NCBI RefSeq assembly: GCF_004124325.1
Contig: NZ_QBDT01000001.1
Span: 620,001 to 684,000, forward strand
Direction: 5' to 3'
DNA from: Streptomyces sp. L2
Lineage (GTDB): Bacteria > Actinomycetota > Actinomycetes > Streptomycetales > Streptomycetaceae
DNA length: 64,000 bases
Positions 28,150 through 36,439 of the stretch are shown piece by piece. The notes under the pieces are model-generated. The model searched no databases and was not told the origin of the DNA. It worked only from the letters and a program-made list of their open reading frames with translations. The translations under genes were made by a program, and so were the position numbers. Numbering within the stretch: the first letter of the stretch is position 1; each line of letters begins with the position of its first letter.

Positions 28150-28220
28150 CGACCCTCCCGGGGCGGTTCGCCCGAAGAGACAGCCGCTCGCACCACCCGG
28201 ATCCGGTTCCGGCACAGTAA

Positions 28221-28229
28221 TATGTCACA
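28221..28229. promoter_or_regulatory. Second GntR-type site before the deaminase gene
   Basis: TATGTCACA is the inverse complement of TGTGACATA in the palindrome at 25257-25267. It stands 24 bp before the ATG at 28253, in a locally AT-rich stretch (GTAATATGTCACACC). Two matching 9-mers before two units of one pathway argue for shared control. Confidence 0.55.
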
Positions 28230-28252
28230 CCCTATTGGATTGGGGACCACAC

Positions 28253-29149
28253 ATGACCCTCTCGGAGAACCGCCCCTGGCGGGGCGTCCTCGTCGCCACC
28301 GCTCTCCCCCTGCGCGCCGACCTCACCGTCGACCTCGACCGGTACGCCGAACACTGTGCGTGGCTGGTGGCGAACGGCTGCGACGGTGTCGTACCGAACG
28401 GCTCGCTCGGTGAGTACCAGGTGCTCACGCCCGAGGAGCGCACCAGGGTGGTCGAGACGGCCGTGGCGGCCGTCGGCGGTGCGCGGGTGATGCCCGGCGT
28501 CGCCGCGTACGGCTCGGCCGAGGCGCGGCAGTGGGCCGAGCAGGCGGCCGAGGCCGGCTGCGGCGCGGTGATGCTGCTGCCGCCCAACGCCTACCGCGCC
28601 GACGAGCGGTCCGTGCTCGCCCACTACGCCGAGGTCGCGAAGGCCGGCCTGCCGGTGGTGGCGTACAACAACCCGGTCGACACCAAGGTCGACCTCGTGC
28701 CGGAGCTCCTGGCCCGGCTGCACGGCGAGGGGTGCATCCAGGGCGTCAAGGAGTTCTCCGGTGACGTCCGCCGCGCCTACCGGATCGCCGAACTCGCCCC
28801 GGACCTCGACCTGTTGGCCGGTGCCGACGATGTGCTGCTGGAGCTGGCCGTGGCCGGCGCGAAGGGCTGGGTGGCCGGCTACCCCAACGCGCTGCCCCGG
28901 GCCTCGGTGGAGCTGTACCGGGCCGCCACCACCGGGGACCTGGCCGCCGCGCTCCCCCTGTACCGGCGGCTGCACCCCCTGTTGCGCTGGGACTCGCGGG
29001 TGGAGTTCGTGCAGGCCATCAAACTGTCCATGGACATCGTCGGGCGGTATGGCGGCCCGGTGCGCCCGCCCCGCGTCCCCCTGCTGCCCGCGCAGGAGGC
29101 CGTGGTCCGGGCGGCCACCGAGAAGGCCGTCGCCGCCGGGCTCGCCTGA
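28253..29149 (+). CDS. Dihydrodipicolinate-synthase-family protein, probable pyrroline-4-hydroxy-2-carboxylate deaminase (HypD-like)
   Basis: A 298-residue class I aldolase barrel. Motifs: PNGSLGEYQVLTPEE, the catalytic Tyr138 in VVAYNNPVD, and the Schiff-base Lys166 in QGVKEFSGD. In the hydroxyproline pathway such an enzyme deaminates and dehydrates the cyclic imine to 2-oxoglutarate semialdehyde. The neighbouring epimerase and dehydrogenase make that role more likely than lysine biosynthesis. ATG 28253 is preferred over TTG 28235; a weak GGGGA precedes it. Confidence 0.85.
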   Translation: MTLSENRPWRGVLVATALPLRADLTVDLDRYAEHCAWLVANGCDGVVPNGSLGEYQVLTPEERTRVVETAVAAVGGARVMPGVAAYGSAEARQWAEQAAEAGCGAVMLLPPNAYRADERSVLAHYAEVAKAGLPVVAYNNPVDTKVDLVPELLARLHGEGCIQGVKEFSGDVRRAYRIAELAPDLDLLAGADDVLLELAVAGAKGWVAGYPNALPRASVELYRAATTGDLAAALPLYRRLHPLLRWDSRVEFVQAIKLSMDIVGRYGGPVRPPRVPLLPAQEAVVRAATEKAVAAGLA

Positions 29150-29172
29150 CGTCACGACAAGGAGACCGGAGC

Positions 29173-30174
29173 ATGCGCAGCAAGCTCGTCCTGCACGCCG
29201 TGGACTCGCACACCGAGGGCATGCCGACCCGTGTCGTCACCGGCGGGATCGGTACCGTGCCCGGTGCGACGATGAACGAGCGGCGGCTGTACTTCCGTGA
29301 ACACCGGGACGACGTCAAGCGGTTGCTGATGAACGAGCCGCGCGGCCACTCCGCGATGAGCGGCGCGATCCTGCAGCCGCCGAGCCGCCCGGACTGCGAC
29401 TGGGGTGTCCTCTACATCGAGGTGTCCGGGTATCTGCCGATGTGCGGGCACGGCACGATCGGTGTGGCGACCGTGCTGGTGGAGACCGGCATGGTCGAGG
29501 TCGTCGAACCGGTCACCACGATCCGGCTGGACACCCCGGCCGGCGTGGTGGTGGCCGAGGTGGCGGTGGAGGACGGCGCCGCCCGGAGCGTGACCCTGCA
29601 CAACGTTCCGTCGTTCGCCGTGGCCCTGGACCGGGAGATCACCCTGCCCGGCGGGCGCACGGTGATGTACGACCTGGCGTACGGCGGGAACTTCTACGCC
29701 ATCCTGCCGCTGGACGCCTTCGGGCTGCCCTTCGACCGCGCCCGCAAAGAGGACATCCTGCGGGCCGGGCTGACGCTGATGGAGGCGATCAACAGCGAGG
29801 GGGAACCGGTCCATCCGGAGGATCCGTCGGTCCACGGCTGCCACCACGTCCACCTCTACGCGCCGGGCGCCACCGCCCGGCACTCGCGGCACGCGATGGT
29901 CATCCACCCGGGCTGGTTCGACCGGTCCCCGTGCGGCACGGGGACGAGCGCGCGCATGGCGCAACTGCAGGCGCGGGGCGAACTCCCGCTGCACACGGAG
30001 TTCGTGAACGAGTCGTTCATCGGCACCCGGTTCACCGGCCGGCTGCTCGGCACGACGGAGGTGGCCGGTGCCCCGGCGGTGCTGCCGAGCTTCACCGGCC
30101 GGGCCTGGATCACGGGCACGGCGCAGTACCTGCTCGACCCGACCGACCCGTTCCCCGCCGGGTTCGTGCTCTAG
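29173..30174 (+). CDS. 4-hydroxyproline 2-epimerase (proline racemase family)
   Basis: A 333-residue proline-racemase-family enzyme that interconverts trans-4-hydroxy-L-proline and cis-4-hydroxy-D-proline. It opens with the family signature DSHTEGMPTRVV. Both acid/base cysteines are present: Cys91 in LPMCGHGTIG and Cys254 in RSPCGTGTSARMA, so it is an epimerase or racemase, not a trans-3-hydroxyproline dehydratase (which has Thr in place of the second Cys). It lies 23 bp after the deaminase gene with GGAG before its ATG, in the same operon. Confidence 0.9.
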   Translation: MRSKLVLHAVDSHTEGMPTRVVTGGIGTVPGATMNERRLYFREHRDDVKRLLMNEPRGHSAMSGAILQPPSRPDCDWGVLYIEVSGYLPMCGHGTIGVATVLVETGMVEVVEPVTTIRLDTPAGVVVAEVAVEDGAARSVTLHNVPSFAVALDREITLPGGRTVMYDLAYGGNFYAILPLDAFGLPFDRARKEDILRAGLTLMEAINSEGEPVHPEDPSVHGCHHVHLYAPGATARHSRHAMVIHPGWFDRSPCGTGTSARMAQLQARGELPLHTEFVNESFIGTRFTGRLLGTTEVAGAPAVLPSFTGRAWITGTAQYLLDPTDPFPAGFVL

Positions 30175-30213
30175 GGCGGGCGCCGGTGACCTCCGTGGAT
30201 CCACTAGACTTCG

Positions 30214-30912
30214 ATGATGCGTGACATGGCACCAGGGCCGCGGCCGGCCGAGGCACCCGAACTCCCCCGGCTCGGCGGCCGCCGCAGCAGTTTCCGGGAG
30301 CGGGTCGCCGAGGCGCTGCGGGCCGCGCTGATCGCGGGCGAGCTGCGGCCGGGCGAGGTCTACTCGGCGCCCTCGCTCGCCGCCCGCTTCGGGGTCTCGG
30401 CGACCCCGGTACGGGAGGCGATGCTGGACCTGGCGAAGGAGGGGCTGGTCGACACGGTGCCCAACAAGGGGTTCCGGGTCACCGCCGTATCCGACCGGCA
30501 GCTCGACGAGTACACGCAGATCCGCGCGCTCATCGAGATTCCCACGGTGGTGGAGCTGGCGCGGACCGCCGACCGGGTGTCGCTGGAGGCGCTGCGGCCG
30601 GCGGCCCGGGAGATCGTCGCGGCCGCGGCCGCCGGGGACCTCATCGCCTACGTGGAGGCCGACACCCGCTTCCACCTGGGGCTGCTCGCCCTGGCCGGGA
30701 ACGCGCACCTGGTCGAGGTGGTCGCCGACCTGCGCGGCCGGTCCCGGCTGTACGGGCTCACCGCGCTGGCCGAGGCGGGCCGTCTGCTCGCCTCGGCCGA
30801 CGAGCATCTCCAGCTCCTCGACGCCCTGCTGGAGCGGGACGAGAAGGCCGTACACGCGATCATGACCCGGCATCTCGGGCACGTGCGGAGCCTGTGGGCC
30901 GCGTCGGACTGA
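30214..30912 (+). CDS. GntR-family (FCD) regulator, probable controller of hydroxyproline use
   Basis: A 232-residue regulator. An N-terminal winged helix (ALIAGELRPGEVYSAPSLAARF, GVSATPVREAMLDLAKEGLV) is followed by the all-helical FCD ligand domain (EADTRFHLGLLALAGN supplies Asp/Arg/His metal-site residues). It ends the hydroxyproline cluster, 39 bp after the epimerase. Sites with TGTGACATA precede both operon parts, and a weaker GTGACAT lies in this gene's own first codons (30221-30227). Start ATG 30214; ATG 30217 is an alternative. Confidence 0.88.
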   Translation: MMRDMAPGPRPAEAPELPRLGGRRSSFRERVAEALRAALIAGELRPGEVYSAPSLAARFGVSATPVREAMLDLAKEGLVDTVPNKGFRVTAVSDRQLDEYTQIRALIEIPTVVELARTADRVSLEALRPAAREIVAAAAAGDLIAYVEADTRFHLGLLALAGNAHLVEVVADLRGRSRLYGLTALAEAGRLLASADEHLQLLDALLERDEKAVHAIMTRHLGHVRSLWAASD

Positions 30913-30955
30913 GCGCGCGACGCGGCCCCCGGTCGTCGGCCGGTGCAGGCCGCTG

Positions 30956-32527
30956 TCAGCCGGTGTAGGCCGCGAAGATCTTCGCGAACTCGTAGGGTGA
31001 CTGCGGGATGTTGGTGCACTTGTACAGCGCGCCCGTGCAGGCGTTGCGGTCCCGGGTGGCCTCCCAGAAGGCGAGTTCCCCGAGGTGCTTGCCCTGGGCG
31101 AAGGCGACCAGCTGCCGGGCGTCGGCCTGGTCGTAGACGTGGCCGTCGTCGTTCTGGCCGAGCATCGGGGTGACGCCGAGCATCGCCCAGAGCTGCGCGT
31201 CGGACTTCGCCGGGTAGAGGGACTTCAGCTGGGTGAAGGTGCTCTGCGCGGCCTGGACGGCCGCGTCGCCGTAGTCGGTGCTCCGGTAGTAGTCCATGGC
31301 CATGACGTTGACGAGGTCGAGGTCGACCCCGGCGTCCCGCGCGGCCTTGACCACGTTCAGCCCGTCCGAGGTGAGGCCCTCGGGGAGCACCGGCAGGGTG
31401 AGGGAGATCCTGAGGCCCGGGTGAGCCTGCTGGAGGCGTGCCAGGGCCTGCGAGCGCCGGGTGATGGAGGCGGTGTCCGCGACGGCGGCGCCCTCGATGT
31501 CGAAGTCGGCGTACCGCAGGTCGTAGGCCTTGACGACGGCGTCGTACTCGGTGAACAGGGAGTCCACCGAGTCGCAGGCCTGGGCGAGTTCGATGCCGGA
31601 GGCGCCGCCGAAGGAGACCTTGACGTCGCCGCCTCGGGCCCGGATCGCGTCGATCTGGTCCTTGGCCCAGCCGTCGCGCGGGTCGTAGGCGTTGAACCAC
31701 ATGGCCTTGCAGCCCGACGCGGTGATGAACGACATGGTGTAGCTGTCGGTGCCGCCGGCCGAGGCCATGTCGGGCATGCTCGGGGTGGGCCAGGCGCCCA
31801 TGTCGATATAGGGCGCGGTGTGCACGCCGCCGCCCGGTGGGGTGCCGCCGGAGGTGGTCGTGGTGGCGCTGACGGCCGCGCTGTAGGCGGAGAGGTTGCC
31901 CGCGGCGTCCTTGGCGCGGACCCGGAAGGAGTAGCCGGTGCCGGGTTGCAGTCCGGTCGCGGTGTAGGAGGTGGTGGTGACCGGGACGGGCGTGCCGCCG
32001 TCGCGGGAGACCTCGTATCCGGCGACCGACCCGGAGTCGTCGGTGGCGGCGCTCCAGCGGACGGTCAGGGAAGAGCTGGTCGCGGAGCCGACGGTCACAC
32101 CGGTCGGCAGGCTCGGCGGTGTGGTGTCGTTCCCGCCCGAACCCCCGGTGCAGGGTGCGCCGTTGAGCGTGCAGTTCGCCGGTGCGCCGGTGCCGCTGGA
32201 CACCCAGCCGAAGGTGACGCTCGCGCCCGGCGCCAGCGAGCCGTTGTACTCACGGTTCTTGAAGGTGTAGTGGCTGCCGTCCTGGGTCAGCAGGGTGTCC
32301 CAGTACGAGCCGACCGTGGTGCCGGCGGGCAGGTCGAACCGGACGGTCCAGCCGGACAGCGCGCTGCCGCTTCCGTTGGTGATCGTGTAGAGGCCCTGGT
32401 AACCGCCGCTCCACTCCGAGGGCTTGGCGAAGGCCGCGGTCGGTGAACCCGCCGCGTGTGCGGGCGGGGCGAGTACGAGGAGCAGGGCCGTGACGAACAC
32501 GGCGAGGAGTGCGGACGGTCTTCGCAT
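30956..32527 (-). CDS. Secreted GH18 chitinase with CBM2 and fibronectin type III domains
   Basis: A 523-residue secreted enzyme. The ATG at 32525-32527 has GGAGG just upstream and gives a clean signal peptide (RRPSALLAVFVTALLLVLAP, cut after AHA). Domain order: CBM2 cellulose/chitin-binding module (about 30-135; WSGGYQGLYTITN, LSGWTVRFDLP), FnIII (about 145-235; LPTGVTVGSATSSSLTVRWS), then GH18 (about 250-523). The catalytic motif DFDIE ends in Glu345 (YADFDIEGAA). It belongs to the short bacterial ChiC/ChiD-like GH18 group. Expected product: chito-oligosaccharides. The promoter carries two 12-bp chitinase-type repeats (32579-32617). Confidence 0.93.
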   Translation of the reverse strand: MRRPSALLAVFVTALLLVLAPPAHAAGSPTAAFAKPSEWSGGYQGLYTITNGSGSALSGWTVRFDLPAGTTVGSYWDTLLTQDGSHYTFKNREYNGSLAPGASVTFGWVSSGTGAPANCTLNGAPCTGGSGGNDTTPPSLPTGVTVGSATSSSLTVRWSAATDDSGSVAGYEVSRDGGTPVPVTTTSYTATGLQPGTGYSFRVRAKDAAGNLSAYSAAVSATTTTSGGTPPGGGVHTAPYIDMGAWPTPSMPDMASAGGTDSYTMSFITASGCKAMWFNAYDPRDGWAKDQIDAIRARGGDVKVSFGGASGIELAQACDSVDSLFTEYDAVVKAYDLRYADFDIEGAAVADTASITRRSQALARLQQAHPGLRISLTLPVLPEGLTSDGLNVVKAARDAGVDLDLVNVMAMDYYRSTDYGDAAVQAAQSTFTQLKSLYPAKSDAQLWAMLGVTPMLGQNDDGHVYDQADARQLVAFAQGKHLGELAFWEATRDRNACTGALYKCTNIPQSPYEFAKIFAAYTG

Positions 32528-32578
32528 CGCTGCCTCCAGGGGGTTGGGCGCCACAGGGGCGCCGAGGCCGCACAGGAT

Positions 32579-32633
32579 TGGTCCATACCAGATGACTCCC
32601 CCTGTTGGTACAGACCAGCGGACGATCCGTCAA
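32579..32633 (-). promoter_or_regulatory. Chitinase promoter with two 12-bp direct repeats (DasR-like sites)
   Basis: TGGTCCATACCA (32579-32590) and TGGTACAGACCA (32606-32617) are near-palindromic copies 27 bp apart. They fit the TGGTCTAGACCA-type sites of Streptomyces chitinase promoters, known to be bound by DasR or a chitin-responsive regulator. On the minus strand TTGACG (32628-32633) is a -35 box; the -10 region 17-18 nt downstream overlaps the second repeat, so binding there should block polymerase. Confidence 0.75.
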
Positions 32634-32678
32634 GACGGTGCGCGGGGAAAAGACCGGCACGGGTGTCCCGGAAATGAG

Positions 32679-32717
32679 CGAGAGGCCGCTCCGAGTCCTC
32701 CTCGGAGCGGCCTCTCG
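32679..32717 (-). terminator. Terminator downstream of tRNA-Pro
   Basis: A perfect 17-bp stem (arm CGAGAGGCCGCTCCGAG, 32679-32695, pairing with 32701-32717) and a 5-nt loop start 18 bp beyond the tRNA 3' end in its direction of transcription. Confidence 0.9.
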
Positions 32718-32734
32718 ACCGCGTCTTCCGCACG

Positions 32735-32808
<74 letters not shown>

Positions 32809-32853
32809 TCGCGGCCCACGCGGTGGTGTTCCGCGTGATCACGCAGGTCAACC

Positions 32854-34323
32854 CTACCGCACGCGCGCGGGTGCCGGGGCCGCGTCCGTCGGGGTCGCGC
32901 CCGTCGGGGACGAGGTCGTCGGCGACGAGGTCGCGGCGGCGCGCGGTGTACGGCCGGCGCGGCGTGCCGGGACCAGGAGGGCGGCGCCCGACGCGGCCAG
33001 CATCAGGACGGCGAGGAGGGCCCAGCCGTGGGTGTAGCCGGAGGCGTAGGGCAGTCCCGAGGGCTGGAGCCGGCCGGTGACCAGGACGCTGGTGAGGGCG
33101 GCGCCGATGGAGCCGCCGATGGTGCGGATGTTGGCGTTCATGCCGGTCGCGGCGCCGGTCTGCTCGGGTGGCACGCTGCCCACGACCAGGTTCGCCATGG
33201 CGGCGTAGGCCAAGCCGATGCCGAGGCCGAACAGGGCCGCGACCACACCGATCTGCCACTGCTCGTCGTGCCACAGGGTGAGGACGCCGCAGGCGAGCGC
33301 GCCGAGAGCGGCGCCCGCGGTGAGCAACGCCTTGGCGCCGACGCGGGGTTCGAGGCGTCCGGCGAGGACACCGGAGAGGAACATCGCGAGAAGCATCGGC
33401 AGCATGAGCAGACCCGAGGCCGTGACGCTCGCCCCGAAGCCGTACCCGGCGGAGGACGGGGTCTGGACGAAGCCGGGCAGGAAGGACCAGATCGCGTACA
33501 TGCCCGCACCGAAGAGCAGTGCGGCGGTGTTGGTCGTCCACACCGCGGGCAGGCGCATCACCCGCAGGTCGATCAGCGGGGTGCGGGAGCGGGCCTCGCT
33601 GCGCAGCCACAGGGCGAACAGCAGCACGGCGGCGGCGAACAGGCCGAGCACCCGCGCCGAGCCCCAGCCCCACTGCACGGCCTGGCTCAGCGGCAGCAGC
33701 AGGGCGACCAGCCAGGCGGACAGCAACCCGGCGCCGAGCCAACTCACCCTGCCTTCGGCACGGTTGGGCGACTCGGGGACGTAGCGCAGGGCTATCAGCA
33801 CGGTCGCGGCGACGACGGCGACCGGGATCCAGAACAGCCAGCGGTAGTCGAGGGCGGAGACGATGGGGCCGGCGGCCACCATGCCGACGCCGCCGCCCGC
33901 GGCGATCACGGCGGACAGGTCGCTGATGCTGCCGCTGACCTCGGACGGGGCGAACTCGTCCCGGATGATGCCGAAGGAGAGCGGGAACAGGGCGCCGCCG
34001 ACGCCCTGCACGACCCGGGCGACGATCAGGACGCCGATGGTCGGGGCGAGCGCGGCGACCAGGCAGCCGACAAGGACGGTCACCAGGACCGCGACGAGGG
34101 TGCGCTTCTTGCCTGCGAGATCGCCGACGCGGCCGAGGATCGGGGTGAAGACCGAGGCGGACAGCAGGTACGCCGTCATCACCCAGGTGGCGGTGGACTG
34201 CGAGGTGTGCAGGGCGTGCTGGACGGTCGGCAGGGCCGGCGCGATCAGCGACTGCAGCATGGCGAACACGCCCGCACCGGTCGCGAGGACCGCGAAGGTG
34301 AGGCGGGTGGACGTGCGGGGCAT
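32854..34323 (-). CDS. MFS efflux transporter (DHA2/EmrB-QacA type)
   Basis: A 489-residue transporter with 14 predicted membrane segments. Motif A-like GRVGDLAGKKRTL follows TM2, and motif C-like ALFPLSFGIIRDEF and GGGVGMVAAGPIV follow. The C-terminus ends in a Thr/Pro/Ala-rich tail. It is divergent from a TetR gene with three palindromes between them, the usual layout of a drug-efflux pump induced by its substrate. Start ATG 34323 with GGAGAGG upstream. The cargo is unknown, probably a lipophilic or cationic compound. Confidence 0.9.
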   Translation of the reverse strand: MPRTSTRLTFAVLATGAGVFAMLQSLIAPALPTVQHALHTSQSTATWVMTAYLLSASVFTPILGRVGDLAGKKRTLVAVLVTVLVGCLVAALAPTIGVLIVARVVQGVGGALFPLSFGIIRDEFAPSEVSGSISDLSAVIAAGGGVGMVAAGPIVSALDYRWLFWIPVAVVAATVLIALRYVPESPNRAEGRVSWLGAGLLSAWLVALLLPLSQAVQWGWGSARVLGLFAAAVLLFALWLRSEARSRTPLIDLRVMRLPAVWTTNTAALLFGAGMYAIWSFLPGFVQTPSSAGYGFGASVTASGLLMLPMLLAMFLSGVLAGRLEPRVGAKALLTAGAALGALACGVLTLWHDEQWQIGVVAALFGLGIGLAYAAMANLVVGSVPPEQTGAATGMNANIRTIGGSIGAALTSVLVTGRLQPSGLPYASGYTHGWALLAVLMLAASGAALLVPARRAGRTPRAAATSSPTTSSPTGATPTDAAPAPARVR

Positions 34324-34410
34324 GGCGGAGCCTCTCCGGAATCCGGTGACACGGAGGATGGAGGAAGTGCTGAGTGAGGGAGCGCGGTGGGGTCACACCG
34401 GCACTGGTAA

Positions 34411-34477
34411 AGTGGAGGTACCCCTCCACTGTAGCGGAGGTACCCCTCCGGTTCAACTGATCGGAGGATCACCTCCG
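34411..34477. promoter_or_regulatory. Triple TetR operator over the MFS promoter
   Basis: Three palindromes stand in tandem: AGTGGAGGTACCCCTCCACT (34411-34430), CGGAGGTACCCCTCCG (34435-34450) and CGGAGGATCACCTCCG (34462-34477), centre spacing 22 and 27 bp. On the minus strand TTGAAC (34451-34456) and TACAGT (34428-34433) form a promoter for the MFS gene with a 17-nt spacer that is almost exactly the middle palindrome. The third site lies about 30 bp before the TetR start, so self-repression is likely. Confidence 0.85.
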
Positions 34478-34507
34478 GTTCACCGAGTCCCGTCCGGGAG
34501 GCACCCA

Positions 34508-35086
34508 GTGACCGCCACGCCGTTGCCCGTCAGCGAGATCGTCGCCGCCCGCAGGCCGCACCGCAAGGACGCCGCCCGCAACTACGACGCCCTGCTCGCC
34601 GCCGCCCGGGAGGCCTTCGCTGAGCACGGAGCGGAGGCGTCGCTGGAGGACATCGCCCGCCGCGCGGGCGTCGGCATCGGCACCCTGTACCGGAACTTCC
34701 CCACCCGCCGCGACCTCTTCGAGACCGTGTACGCGGACGAGGTGAACACCCTGTGCCGGGCCGCCGAGGAGCTCGCCGACCGCGAGCCCTGGGAGGCGCT
34801 GACGTCGTGGCTGGGCCGGTTCGCGGGCTACATGGTCACGAAGCGGGCCGTGCGGGAGGCCCTGAACGACCAGTCGGACATCTTCCTGGCCTGCCGCGAC
34901 TCGATGTACGGCGCCGGCGGCCCGCTCCTGGAGCGCGCGCAGAAGGCGGGTGTGGCCCGCACCGACATGGACTTCGGTGACCTGCTGCGGATGGTCGCCG
35001 GGATCACGGCGACGGCGTTCGAGGACGACGCCCAGCGCGACCGGGTCCTGGCGATCGCCCTCGACGGCGTGCGCACCGCCCGCTGA
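34508..35086 (+). CDS. TetR/AcrR-family regulator
   Basis: A 192-residue regulator with the TetR helix-turn-helix: RNYDALLAAAREAFAEHGAE, SLEDIARRAGVGIGTLYRNF (residues about 24-70). The C-terminal ligand domain is of the SCO1712/AlkX-like type (LLRMVAGITATAFEDDAQRDRVL). Start: GTG 34508 with GGGAGG 6 nt upstream. It is divergent from the MFS pump, and the shared region holds three GGAGG-N4-CCTCC sites. Expected to repress the pump until an inducer binds. Confidence 0.92.
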   Translation: MTATPLPVSEIVAARRPHRKDAARNYDALLAAAREAFAEHGAEASLEDIARRAGVGIGTLYRNFPTRRDLFETVYADEVNTLCRAAEELADREPWEALTSWLGRFAGYMVTKRAVREALNDQSDIFLACRDSMYGAGGPLLERAQKAGVARTDMDFGDLLRMVAGITATAFEDDAQRDRVLAIALDGVRTAR

Positions 35087-35110
35087 GGCCCACCGACGCG
35101 TCCGGCCCCC

Positions 35111-35635
35111 TTACTTGATCAGCGCGTTGGCCACCACCACGAGCACGCCCAGCAGCGCGTCCGCCGTGCCCAGCCGGATCGCGGACGGCCAGCTGCGGGA
35201 CTGCCCGCGCGCGGCGATCAGGCCGAGGGTGAAGAGGATGACGATGTTGAGGCCGAACGCCTGTGACTCCACCCCGGTGGCCGGCCACCACCCCCAGCCC
35301 GCCCCCGCCAGCAGGAAGACCGTCGGCAGGACGACCGCGACCAGCGGCCACTCGTCACGCACGGCGCGCACGGCCTCCCAGCGGCGCTGCGGGGTGCGCT
35401 CGGCGATGTAGTGGGCGTAGCCGTGGGCGAGGGCCGACGCGAGCGCGGTGACCAGCACCCAGAGGGCGTCGTAGCGGCGGCTGGAGGCGGAGTTGTGGCC
35501 GTGCTCGATGAGCGCGGCCACCATGGAGCTGGCCAGGACGGCGCCGTAGACCCCGCCGAAGAACACCATCTCGCGGGTGTCGCGGGCGTGCGCGTGCGGC
35601 TGCGGTGCGGGGGCGGCGGTCGTGGGGTGGGCCAT
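35111..35635 (-). CDS. Conserved membrane protein of unknown function
   Basis: A 174-residue integral membrane protein with about four to five hydrophobic segments (MVFFGGVYGAVLASSMVAAL, ALWVLVTALASALAHGYA, PLVAVVLPTVFLLAGAGW, AFGLNIVILFTLGLIAA). The first 25 residues are Pro/His/Ala-rich. ATG 35633-35635 is chosen: GGAAGG lies a few nt upstream and the frame upstream is Arg-rich and unlike protein. No known family is recognised. It converges on the TetR gene; the 25-bp gap has no room for a terminator stem of note. Confidence 0.7.
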   Translation of the reverse strand: MAHPTTAAPAPQPHAHARDTREMVFFGGVYGAVLASSMVAALIEHGHNSASSRRYDALWVLVTALASALAHGYAHYIAERTPQRRWEAVRAVRDEWPLVAVVLPTVFLLAGAGWGWWPATGVESQAFGLNIVILFTLGLIAARGQSRSWPSAIRLGTADALLGVLVVVANALIK

Positions 35636-35820
35636 GCCTTCCACCCTTCCGCGCCGACCGGCCCGCCGCCACTCCGGTAACCCGACGAAGCGTCCTCCAC
35701 CAGGCACGTTGCCCCGCGCACCGCCTACGGCGGGGCGGCGGCGGCCCGTACGCGCGCCGGATGACTCCGTGGTGCGCGCAAAGACGGCCGTGACGTACGG
35801 GAGCGAGGCGGTCTAGCGCC

Positions 35821-36126
35821 TCACGCCGTCCCTTCCGGGTAGCCGGCCGGCGTGATCGGTGCCGGATCCGTCAGGTTCTCCGGCGCCGTCGTCCATTCGA
35901 TGCCGCCTCTCCGCGGGGCTAGCCAGGCGACCGGTGTCGGCGTCGTGTCCTCGGGGGCGATGGCACGCAGGATTCCCCGCCGTCCTGTCGCGGAGTCCGT
36001 CACCAGGTGGCCGAGCCAGGGGTGCGAGCGGTGCATCAGGCCCGTCGAGGTCGCGGCCGCACCGCGTGCGGAGCCGATGGATGCGCCTGAGGGCGTGGGG
36101 GCGAGGAGCGGCGTGTGGGGGGACAT
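35821..36126 (-). CDS. Small hypothetical protein divergent from the Scr1 regulator
   Basis: About 101 residues from the ATG at 36124-36126, which follows GGAAGG. The C-terminal part HPWLGHLVTDSATGRRGILRAI and TPVAWLAPRRGGIEW looks conserved-protein-like: it reads as a short SH3/KOW-like beta unit, but no family is recognised. Small genes of this kind commonly sit beside XRE-Scr1/DUF397 pairs in Streptomyces. The 313 bp between it and the Scr1 gene are less GC-rich and hold no other convincing gene; both promoters should lie there. Confidence 0.55.
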   Translation of the reverse strand: MSPHTPLLAPTPSGASIGSARGAAATSTGLMHRSHPWLGHLVTDSATGRRGILRAIAPEDTTPTPVAWLAPRRGGIEWTTAPENLTDPAPITPAGYPEGTA

Positions 36127-36439
36127 GGTGGTTGCCTTCCATCCGGGGCCGGGGCCGCGAAGAGGTGGAGCGGCGGCATTGCCTTCCCGACAGGTGTCTT
36201 CGATTCGGCGCTGCACCCTCGAACGATTGGGCGTCAACACCGTGCGCATCAGCGGTTGTTGGTGGCGAGGGCCCGAGTGTGCGGCGAGTCTGCTTACGCA
36301 TGTAACTATGCTCCCAGCCGACTTCACGCTGCAACTGCTTCCCTGATAATTTCAGCCAGGCGGTATCCAACTGATGTCATCACTAGATCACCTCGCAGCA
36401 CGGTACGGTGATGGACCATCAGAGAGGGGAGTTGCTGCG

